NCBI GenBank assembly: GCA_008828725.1
Contig: MEHQ01003846.1
Span: forward strand, 285,828 to 349,827
Origin: Saccharina japonica
Taxonomy: Eukaryota > Sar > Phaeophyceae > Laminariales > Laminariaceae
Length of the DNA: 64,000 nt
Reading direction: 5' to 3'
The translations under genes were made by a program, and so were the position numbers. This document shows positions 47,701 to 59,700 of the stretch, piece by piece. The notes below the pieces were generated by a model. That model was given only the letters and a program-made list of their open reading frames with translations. It was not told the origin of the DNA and made no database searches. The first letter of the stretch is position 1; each line of letters opens with the position of its first letter.

Positions 47701-50700
47701 GCAAAAACATGGTGCACCTCTATCGTAGCCTGCGTCGGGACCATATTAAATAGGACCTACGCTACAAACAAAAGCCTATATATTTCCCCCTTTTTACTAA
47801 CAATATATGGTCCTATTTACTATGGTCCCTCGCAATATTACTATTAATGGGGGGGGCATTTTCAACAACAAAAATGGCGGCGTTAAGGTAGATGTCGAGA
47901 TATTTCCATAGACAAATCGTTCGACCTCTTCCTCATTGTCGAGAAAATATTATTATGTTGATTACAGTGGGGTATACTATTATATTGATTACAGTGTGGT
48001 ATACTATTATATTGATTACAGTGTGGTATACTGTTATACTAATTACAGTGTGGTATACTATTATATTGATTACAGTGTGGTATACTATTATACTAATTAC
48101 AGTGTGGTATACTATTATATTGATTAGTGTGGTATACTATTATACTGATTACAGTGTGGTATCACCCGTGGTATTCAGCTATATCCCTTCGGGTCTTACT
48201 ACCCCTTTGAGACTTCCAAGGGGCGAAAACGTCGATATAAAATTGACTTGGTTATAGTAAAGCATCGATCACAGGGAGCATGCAGCCCGAGCTACTGAGT
48301 AAGGTAGGGGACAGGGGACGTACTCGAGCTTCAATGTATGGAGGCTTTCCGACATGCACGCTCCCACTAGACGGTGGGAAAACACCGTACCTGAGATAGG
48401 GTTCGTTGCTGCACATTGCCCCAAAAAGGGGCAATGTGAGAAAAATGTCGAAACAATGTCGATTACGGCATTGACCACACATGGCGGTATAATAAGGAGG
48501 CATGCTGCTGGGGTAGGGGGTAGGGATGCGTGTCCGAACGGCAACATGGTGAACCCAGGGAGACGTACGACACACGCGCAACATGGTGATGTTTGTGCTG
48601 GTGTACGTGCGCTCTTGCCCTTCGGTGGGTAACACGGCACTTTGGCGTTTTTCAGGGCTCTCACCCCTTTTGGAATGGTGAGATATCATATTCGACCAAA
48701 ACAATGATAATTGGCGCACACCTCGGACAGATCAGATACATCAGATACATCAGATAGATCAAACAGATCAGAGAGATCAGATAGATCAGATAGATCAGAT
48801 AGATCAGATAGATCAGATAGATCAGACAGATCAGATGATCATTCCCACTTGATCTACTGTAGATCGTTCAAGGTAGATTTATTCCCGATTCATGTATATA
48901 CTTTCTGGTATGCTTTTAGCATATGTTACCCCCGGGTGGGAGACAAAACATATCCCACTCTCCTTCCAGGTACTCGCAGTTTGTGCACAAGAACATGGGC
49001 GCAGTGCCGAAGGGATTATAGAACTAGACGCATGCTACGAGTAGATTATACAATCCGTTTAGCAAGGGGGATGCTTTTTTCGTCTTAATAATTGAGTACC
49101 TGTGGTGCGCATTTCGGAATCGTGGTCCGTGTTCGGAATGTTCTCGCAATTTTCTCGTTAGATGCAAAATCGGCGCAGCCGAGTTTCTCGCCTGTTTCTT
49201 GTCCGTTTTGGGTCCGGTTTGGGTCAGGGTTAGGGTTAGGGTTGGGGGTTAGGTTGGGCCTACGCCAGTACCTTGGTCCCACCAGGAAGTGCTTCCTATC
49301 ATAGCTCGCAAAGCAATGCAACAAGTGAACAGCCCGCCCCTATAAATATCCTTGCTGACGAATTGCAACAGGAGCTCCATGCTACCGGTAGAGGTGCACC
49401 ATTTTTTTTCTGAGGCTATTCGCTTGAGGTCTATACTAATACTAAGTAATAGTAAGCCACCTGCCTTTGGAGGAAAATAACACTGCTATCATACCCGATG
49501 AGCAATCCCAAGGCCTTTAGCATACAACGAAAAATAGTGCAACACGCAAAAATGACCATTCCGACAATTTTTGGGTTAACCCCTTAAGAAACGGTCCCCA
49601 GTTTTTGGGGACAATTTACTTGGAATTAGTGTGGGATCACTTTTTTCAGTTCTGAATGGGTTAAGGAGCTCCGTCATTCAGAACACGTTTCAGCCAAAAA
49701 AAGTATACCTCCCTATAAAGTAGCACCCTATACGTAGAAGGGTGAGGTTATTCGCCTTGAAATACATATATATGGCATTCCAACTCACACGATCAACCAA
49801 ACAGTGCCTCGTTGCTGTTTTTTTAGCCACGAATATGAACGAAACGCCCAATTCTCTCTGGAACAACATACAGCAGATTATTCTTGGAACGGTTCCCGAT
49901 CTCTAATAATCTTCTCCTTTATATAGAACTACAGTAACTATAAACCCGTTTGGGCTGGTCGGCGTTACTTGCCTGGTTACTTGCTCACTGGCTTACTTTT
50001 TATGGAGACGTCTCGTAGAACTCAACTATAAAATCGTTTGGGCTGATCGGCGTTGCTTGCCCGGTTACTTGTTACTTGCCGGCTGGCTCACTTTTTGTTG
50101 TTGAAGCTTTCAAGAGATGTTTTATTATGTCCTTCGGCCTTGCCCGGTGGCTATTATACGTATGAGTATATAACTGGTATATACGAGAAACGAACGCCTG
50201 CTGTGTTCTCCCTTTTCAGTCTCACGACCCCCCCCCCCCGGGAATTCAGGTCAACCACAAATCCCTTAGGGAAGCCTTGTAAGTTATAATAAACGAGAAT
50301 CGAGAAGTTTTTTTGTCAAAAGTTCGGTCGTACATACGAGTAGTTGTTCCAACATGAAGCCTTGTAAGTTATAATGAACGAGAATCGAGAAGTTTTTTTT
50401 GTCAAAAGTTTGGTCGTACATACGAGTAGTTGTTCCAACACATTTTTCGCATTTTTTTATTTAGTGATCCAAGACTAAAGTACCGACCTTATAAAACCCA
50501 TTCAGAGCTGAAAACAATGTCCCACACTAATTACAAGTAGTTTGCCCCCAAATTCGTGGGACCAGTTTTTAAGGGGTTAAGGTATGTATGTTGGTGGTTT
50601 CTTGTCTACGGTCAACGTATCAGTTCTGCGGTATAAATCGAGAGTTGTATTCAGAGGAAGCATGTTGTGTGATGAGCCTAGTCGCGGTGTTTCGGATGCA

Positions 50701-53700
50701 ATTGGAAAAATAGAGCAGCAAGTTCTGCTCAAATATTTTGGTCGTACATGGTTAGAAGATTTTGACAACTCTGTATGTGCGTTTCGTTTGAAAACGAACG
50801 AACCGTAACAAGTGAGTCCCTACCTATGCTACTGTAATACATCAGAGTCCCTACCTAGGCTAATGGGGACATTATGTTGAGTTTTTCTGAAACCTTCCTT
50901 TTTAGACCAGTTCAGCGGCTGTGCCTCGCGGGGAGCATAGTTCAGCTTGAAGTGAGACTTTATGTTGCGAGGAGCATAGTTCATCTTGTTAGCGAGAACT
51001 TCCATATTGCAGCTGGTAAATTATACCGTGCCAGGGCCCGGGTTCGAACTTTTCACGACGGCGCAAGGATTTTTGCCAAGGGTCCACAGATTTCACACCT
51101 CGAACAGATCATCGATTCCCACTTCCATGATCTAGATGTTTGTTGCGCAGTGTTCGTATGCAGCGGAAACAGACAAAAATGATGAACGGAGTTGCATAGG
51201 GTCGGGTTTCCTATTGTAACCCGGCATTTTGTTGTTCTTACTTACGCAGTGTTTTATCGGCGGAGAAGAAAAAACGGCGCGATGACCGAACGGACGGAAA
51301 ATATGATAAAACAGGGCTTAAAATGAGAAACGGGGTCGCATACTTGGGGTTTCCATGTGTAACCGGGCGTTTTTTGTTTTCCTATTTGCGCAGTGTTTGT
51401 CGGCGGAGGAGTAGTAGAGCGGCGCGATGACCGAACTGACGGAGAGTATGAGAAACGGGGTTGCATAGGGTCGGGTTTCCAATTGTAACCCGACGTTTTT
51501 TTTTCTTCTTCGTTTTGCGCAGTTTTTGTCGGCGGATAAGAAGAGCGGCGCGATGACCGAACTGACGGATAATATGAGAAGCGGGGTTGCATAGGGTCGG
51601 GTTTCCAATTGTAATCCGACATTTTTTTTTTCTTCTTTTTTGCGCAGTTTTTGTCGGCGGATAAGAAGAACGGCGCCATGACCGAGCTGATGGAGCAGCT
51701 CAAAGGGGACGGCCTGGAGCCCAATGTGGACACGTACAACTACGTAATCTACGGGTGAGAAAACCTCGACAGGATGAAACCGTCCACACTTCGCACAGAT
51801 CATAAAGATCATTCCCACGTAATGATCTACAATAGATCTTCCGGGGAAGATACGTTCCGGATATGTATGATATGTCTGACGTTTTCCCGGTGGGAGCTGT
51901 GCAACCTTTATGATCTACATAGCACATGTTTCCTGGGTTGGATCTGTACTATATACAGATCCTTCACAGCATATGGTTCGATTCTAGATGATCTATCTGT
52001 AGATGATCTATCTGTAGATGGTCTATCTGTAGGTGATGTATCTGTAGATGATCTATCTGTTGATCTATCTGTAGATATATCTGTAGATCTATCTGTAGAT
52101 CTATCTGTAGATCTATCTGTTGATGATCTATCTGTAGGTGATATATCTGTAGATAATCGATCAGATTATCTATCTGTAGATAAACTATCTGTAGTATCTG
52201 TAGGTGATCTATCTGTAGATGATCTGTCTGTAGATGATCTATCTGAGGTGTGAATCGGTCTATCTCGGCCCTGGCTTTGCTTGGTAACGTGGCGGTACTA
52301 AACAGCGGGGAGGGGGGGGCAGCGACACCAAATATGCGGGGCCGGTTAAAGTTGTCTTATCCTGGCCCTGGTTTTGCTTGATATGAAGGCGGGAGCCACA
52401 GGCGGGACTAGGAGGAGTGATATATGTGATCGCACAAGGATATGTTCGTACGACTACGGCCATGCATGACATGAGAGGCATGCTACTTACGGTATCTACT
52501 TAACCCATTCAGAATTGAAAAAAAATCCACACTAATTCTAAGTAGTTTGTCCCCAAGAACGGGGGACCGGTTCTTAAGGGGTTAAGGTAGAAGTGAAAAT
52601 GCTATTTCTGAGGGTAGTGACTTGGTTATCTTGATTATAGTATAGGTACTCTATACTGTACCACCCAAAAAAAACTTGTTTGAAAATGTGTAACGCTTGG
52701 CCCGATGAGCAACGCCCATGATAAACGGCTTGCCTTGTAAGGCTTACGCCTTATTGGGTGGTGTTTTTTGTCAGTTGAGAAGCCCCATCAGTATCAACTT
52801 TTGCCGTGGCCCAAAAATGCTTTAAGGCATGCCTAGCCAGGGGGTTCCTTGGTACATACCTGGTACTATTTGTAAATACATGTCCCCGGTGGCTGCCGTG
52901 TTCTTGACATTAACAAGAGAACCGCTCGTAACGAGCTGCTCGGAGGTGTGTCGTATCTGATATTTTTGTTGATCGTGCATCGTTATATAGCCGTTACTGG
53001 TTTACCGTTAATTTTGTTGCGTAACCGTTTATTGGTGTACCGCGACAGTCACGCGACGAGCAAGGATGTGGTGTCGGCGGTGCGAACGTACGATGAGATG
53101 ATTGCCAGCGGCCTATCGGCAGACAGTAAGACGCTCTCCAACATGGTCGTCGCGCACTCCTGGAGGAGCACGAAAGACATGACCAGGTCAGTCCTTGCCT
53201 TGCCTTGCCTTGACTTGCTGTGCTTTGCCTTGGTTCGCCTTGCCTTGCCTTGCCTTGCCTTGCCTTGCCTTGCCTTGCCTTGCCTTGCCTTGCCTTGCCT
53301 TGCCTTGCCTTGCCTTGCCTTGCCTTGCCTTGCCTTGCCTTGCCTTGCCTTGCCTTGCCTTGCCTTGCCTTGCCTTGCCTGCCTTGCCTTGCCTTGCCTG
53401 CCTTGCCTTGCCTTGCCTTGCCTTGCCTTGCCTTGCCTTGCCTTGCCTTGCCTTGCCTTGCCTTGCCTTGCCTTGCCTTGCCTTCTGCCTTGCCTTGCTT
53501 TGCCTTGCCTTGCCTTGCCTTGCCTTGACTCGTATCACCTCCTCCTATCACCTCGTCGTGTCTCAGCTTGTCAATGCCCTCGGTGTGATCATAATCTTAA
53601 CCTTTTCCTTCATCGCCCCAACGCGCCTTGCCTAGCCTTGCCTTGATGTTGACAGCCACATAGGAGAGGATGGGGAGGAGAGAAGAACGTTCGCGTGGGA

Positions 53701-56700
53701 GAGGGGAGTGATGCGCTGCTGCTGCTGCTGTCACTGTTGCTGCTGCTGCTGCTTTGCGTCTTTTTTGCAGACAAACGTTACTGAAATCAGACGACTTACT
53801 GAAATCAGACGTTTTACCCCCTGATATCGCGATAAATAGGCACCAATGTCATCACTTCACACGTCGGGCGGACAGATTATCTACAGCTAAATCATCTACA
53901 GACAGATCATCTACAGATGGATCATCTACAGATGGATCATCTACAGATGGATCATCTACAGATAGATCATCTGCAGATGGATCATCTACAGATGGATCAT
54001 CTGCAGATGGATCATCTGCAGATGGATCATCTACAGATAGATCATCTACAGATAGATCATCTACGTCGTCTAGATCCTAACATGCCGTTGTGATATATTG
54101 CGCAGGATCTATACTGTCCTACAGTAGATCGTGCAGATCGTACGGGTCCTACGGGGAAACCTGAACTACTCCTGTAGATCACACAGATGGCGAATGTGTC
54201 TGCCCTGAAATAGTTAGATCATGAAGGGAGAATCGATGATCTGTAAGAGATATGCAACGCGGCAGCATGAGCTATCGATCATACAGATCACACACATCAG
54301 GAATGTATCTTCTCTGAAAGGTCTAGATCATGATCTGGGAAACGATTATCTAGATCATGGTCTGATAATCGATTTTCTAGATCATGGTCTGAGAATCGAT
54401 GACCTAGATCATGATCTGGGAATCGATTACCTAGATCATGATCTGGGAATCGACGATCTAGACCATGAGCTGGAAATCGATGATCTAGACCATGAGCTGG
54501 AAATCGATGATCTTGATCATGGTCTTGGAATCGATGATCTACATCATGATCTGGGAATCGATTATCTAGATCATGATCTGGAAATCGATGATCTAGATCA
54601 TGAGCTGGCAATCGATGATCTAGATCATGAGCTAGGAATCGATGATCTAGATCATGAGCTAGGAATCGATGGTCTATATCATTATTTGGGAATCGATTAT
54701 GTAGATCATGACCTGGGAATGGATGATCTACAGTAGATCATGATCTGTTCGAGGTGCGCAACGTGTTTATACTTGTGTTTCTTGCGCTGTGTGGTGTGAT
54801 GCGGTGGGGAGCAGGACGTTCGAGGAGCTGAGAGCGAAGGGCTTGGAGCCATCCAGGGCGTCCTACCACAGCATGGTTTCGGCCCTGAGGAGGGACGAGA
54901 ATTGGCAAGCTATTCGCACTGTAAGTTTGCCCTGCTGTCATTCTGCGCTGCCGCTGTTTGTTGCTGTTTTTGTTGTTGTTGTTGTTGCTGCTGTTGTGGT
55001 TGTTGTTTTTGTTGTGGTTCTATCCAATTACACTGCTGTGATTCTGCGCTGCTGCTATTTATTGTTGTTGTTTTCGTGGTGGTTGTTGTTGTTATTGCTG
55101 CTGTTGTTTTCGTTGTGGTTGTTGTTGTCTTCTCGTTAACCCCTTAAGAACTGGTCCCACGTATTATGGGGACAAACTACTTGGATTTAGTGTGGGACAT
55201 TGTTTTTCGGTTATGAGTGGGTTAAGCCGTTCTTTCTACGAACCGAATGGCATCAGTACACCCACTATCCGTCCTGATTCTCCATCATATGTAGAGAGAT
55301 ACAAATTCTGCGAAGTCACAGACTGTGAGACACAGAAAACCAAAACAATCGCAAATGCTATTGACGTCATCTAAATATCGATAACGCCATCGAGGTAACG
55401 GTAGCAGTGACGTCATCCAGGTGACGATGACGTCATCGAGGTAACGGTATCGATGACGTCATCCAGGTTTCTGAACCGCCTGCGGTACTCCTAGTGGGAG
55501 CGCGCAGCAGCAGTACCAAAACTCATAATCGTATGTATTACGCGTATCCGCGGTTTGTAAGCGGCAGGTATGAACAGCCATTCCCCGTTTGCCGACCCTT
55601 ACATACCCACTCTCATCCAACCCCCCCTCCCCTCCCCTCCCAATCCCCTTCCACCCACCGCCCAAAACCCAAACCCCCACACCTCTCAAGCTCCCCCTAA
55701 CTACCCACCTCACCCTCCCCCCCCAAACCCCGTCCCGCTTCCCCCCCCCCCAACCTCCTCCCACCTTCGACCCTACCTCCTATGGTACCCGTCCATCCCA
55801 CCTCACCCCAGCCCTGCGTCCCGGCATTGTAGGGGTGCGAGGGTCTATGGTCATACGACTACGGCTATGCGTGAATATGAAGTACACTCCCCCTCTCCCC
55901 CGAAGCCCGCCTTACGAGCGGTTCTTAGTAGGATTCATACAGCTCGCTCACTATTCATGCGGCTTGCCGAGTACCTCACGGCGCTTCTCGCTTGGTTCAA
56001 GAAGCAATGTTTGCCTGGTCGGTGAAAAGTAGACGCGTCTCGTCAGGGTGTTGTAGGGATGCGAGGGTCTGTGGTCATAACGACTACGGCCATGCATGGC
56101 ATTGTGGGATTCAGCTCTCACCCTTCATGCGACTCGCCGAACACCTCCAGGCGCTTCGCGCGCTTGGTGCTAGCAATGTCTGCCTGGTCGGTGAAAACCC
56201 GACATGCCTCGTCCCGGCATTGTAGGAATGCGAGGGTCTATGGCCATACGCCCCCCCCCCCCCCCCCTCCCCTCCCCCCTCCCCCTTTTCTCATACGCCT
56301 CTCCAACTCCCGTCGTGTTTGTTGTTGTGTGTGTCTGTGAAGGTGATGCACACGATGATAGAGGAGGGGAGAGCACCGAACGACCCCGCTTTCGCCGTGG
56401 GGTTTATGACCGCCAGAAAGCTTGGAGACCCCGACTTTGCGAAGTTGCTGCTGGAAACGCGGGGCCGGGCGGGCTTGCCGCTGAGGCACGATTTCTTCGT
56501 CAACGTGGGTGCCTTGGAGGGTGCATGGCTTATTACTTATTACCACTTATCCTAGAAAAATGGTTGAGGTTCTGCTGTGTACGAGACGAATAAAACTATA
56601 CGCGTAGCCGTAAGCCTCTGACGGTGAGCCAATCAGACCCAATCAATAGGATGTGCTTTTACCCTTTTATGTACCTATCACTCTTAAGCTTCTCCTATTA

Positions 56701-59700
56701 AATAGTCAAATCAGGGGTACACGAAAAAACAGGGTTTCCTGGCACCGCAATACGTACCAATTTGCGGCACCCACACTTGGGGCGAGGTTACTAAAACCAA
56801 ATGAAATACAGAAACATAAAATGGGGGAAAAAAAAAAAAATCCCATTTGCGACACCCATACTTGAGCGAGGCATACTAAAATCGAGTAAACTAAAAATAT
56901 TCAATGTGAAAAAAAACGAGTCGCTTTTCGCGATTTCGTCCAGAAATCCCACCTCACCGGTCTAATCCGAAGTGTTTTGTCCCCAACACGAGAGTGCGGT
57001 TGTAAAGGGGTTTATATTCTGAGAGGCGTGCTGCGGTTGGGGTTGCACTTTGAGGCCCCGAGAATTTTGTTGATGACCGTTGACTGGGCTCCTGGACTGA
57101 TCTGATAACCGTTGCTGGTGGTGACCGTTGCTATAATAGTGGATTTTTTTGTGTTCACCGTTGCCGTTGGTATGTATAGCCGTTCCTTCTGGGTGACCAT
57201 TGCTGATGCTAGGTGGTGCAGCTGGTGACCGTTGCTGCTGGTGACCGTTGTTGCTGGTAGCCGTTGCTGCTGGTGACCGTTGTTGCTGGTAACCGTTGCA
57301 GCTGGTGACCGTTACTGCTGGTGTCCGTTGCTGGTAGCCATTGCTGCTGAAAACCGTTCCTGCTGATATCCGTTTCTGGCGCCCGTTGCTGTTGGTAGCC
57401 GTTGCTGCTGGTAACCGTTCCTTCTGGTAAACTTTGCTGCTGGTGACCTTTGCTGCTGGTGGCCGTTGCTGTTGGTAACCGTTGCTGACATATCCGTTGC
57501 TGGCAACGTGGTAACTTTTGCTGCTGATACCCATTTCTTATGGCAACCCTTCAATCTGATGTATAGCCGTTGTTGCAAACCTTTTGCACGTTGGACATGT
57601 CATGTACAGATAGATCATATACAGATAGACCATGTAAAGAAACATAATGTACAGATATATGATAGATGATCTACAAATAGATCATCTACCGATAGATCAT
57701 CTACAAATATATATCATCTACAGATAGATCTACAGATATATCATCTACAGTCAGATCATCTACAGATATATCATCTACAGACGGATTGTCTACAAATAGA
57801 TTATCCACAGACAGATCATCTACAGACATATCATCCACAGATAGATCAACCACAGATAGATCATCTACAGATATATCATCTAGTCCATCATCTTCCGCTA
57901 TGACGTATCTGTACAGCACACGCCTAGAAAACATGTGCTAGATCATACAGATTACACGGCTCCCACCCGGCAGCATGAGCTAGATGATACAGGTCATACA
58001 GATCATACAGATCAGGAATCCATCTGCCGTGAAATATCTAAATCATCAAGTGGGCGATCGATGATCTGTCCGATGATCTGTGAAACAGGTGATGGTGACT
58101 CTCGCGGAGGCCGGCCGACCTGCGGAGGTCCTAGTGCTGTGGCGGCAGCTGGTGTGCGTGCAAGGGGTGGGCTCGGTGGACATCAAGCCCGAAACGTATG
58201 TTCTTACCCTTCGGTCGGCGACGAAGCTCCGCGCTTGGGAGGAGGTCGAGGCTATCCTCGGCATGATGGAGGTAAGGGCGGTGGGGAAGGGAGGGGGCGA
58301 TGGGGGGGGGCAGCGTTCTTCCATTTGTTGCTTGCGTTAGTCGTTTTGCAATGACCACGCATCCTTTCGAGACGGAGCAGGATTGCGGAGGGGGCGGGGG
58401 ACCGGGCGTGCTCATTTGTCGCTTGCCTTACTCATTTGACCCTTCACCACGTACCCTTTCGAGACGGAGCACCTTCCCTAGCACCGTTCCTACGTATAAC
58501 AGGAATTGCCGCTCCTCTACATTTGTGGCGGGCGCCTAGGGCGGGGGGGGGTGGGGAGGGGACTGATGGGGCGGGGGGCGGCGCGGCGAGACAGTTTCTC
58601 ATTTGTTGAATTGCGTTACGTCAGTTTTGCCACAATGACCACGCATCCTTTCGAGACGCGAGCCGGTTGCGGAGGGGCTGGGGCGGCGTCATTTGTCGCT
58701 TGCCTACTCATATTGACCCTTCACAGTACCCGTTCCGAGACGGCGAGCACCTTCCCTTAGCACGTTCCTACGTATACAGAACGCCTCTACATTTTGGCGG
58801 GCGTAGGCGTGGGGGGGGGGGGGGGGGGGATGTATCATGTCGTTGCACGGCCGTAGTCGTATGACCTTGACCCTCGCATCCACTACCATGCCGGGACGGA
58901 GCGGTTGGTTTACCACAGGGCAGACATTGCTTGCACAGCGCGAAGCGCGCCGTGAAGGTATGGGCGGAGTCGCATGGAGGGCGAACCTGCCATCTGCTAG
59001 AACCGCCTCTGAGCGGACTTGCATAATGGACGACGCTTCAATGTGTTGATTTAATTCTGGTGTTGGCCACTTCCGGCACGGACAGCAATGGAGACTATCG
59101 TACACTGCCTCGGCGGATGCCTCATCCATTTTAAACACTACGTGGTACGATATTCCCCCCTTGGTGCGGAGACAAAGCGTTCTCCACCGCACAATGATCT
59201 ACTCGACCGCCAGCTTTGCGTGACGCCAACAAAAAAATAACGAAAAAAACGGCACTGGTTGTCTAAGCTCACGCCAGCGAAGAGGCCCGTGTTTTCAGGT
59301 CGTGCCACCGACGCCAACCACTTAATATATCATATATTCTGGGGGCGCGGGGGTAGCGGTGGGCGCGCGGCATACATGCAATTCTGAGAAGTGCCAGTAT
59401 TGCAACGCACACCGGTATTTTCGTGTTTTAGTGTTTTTAGGGATGACCCTTTTGTACGGGGACCAACCCGCCTATACACGCATCGTTTAAATTGGTCTGC
59501 GAACACCGCACACCACCCTCGCACCTGAAGATCCCACCAGGAACCTTGATTCCCATCTGGGTACCTCTGCTTCCATCAGCTGATGCATGATACAAGCAGC
59601 CCTCCGCAGAGCCCGAGCTGAGAGCGCGAAACTCGACTGTAGTCGAGTGGGTATCTGCAATTACTGACCTACTCATGGATTGCAGATTAGCGCTTTGCCT

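Noticed and set aside
47950-48165. CRISPR-like array of about 27-base repeats
   Set aside because: Units are contiguous with no spacers, in eukaryotic intronic DNA.
48711-49088. A Ser/Asp/Arg-rich protein
   Set aside because: Arises from ATCAGATAG repeats of a GATC element.
53190-53646. Long frames of more than 100 codons on both strands
   Set aside because: They are translations of the (CCTTG)n array; only 53049-53186 at the start is a real exon.
54221-54736. A 171-codon Asp/His/Ile repeat protein
   Set aside because: The 27-base minisatellite inside a GATC element fully explains it.
56962-57534. A 190-codon Gln/Ser/Asn-rich protein on the minus strand
   Set aside because: Product of a 16-base minisatellite (48 bases per three units).
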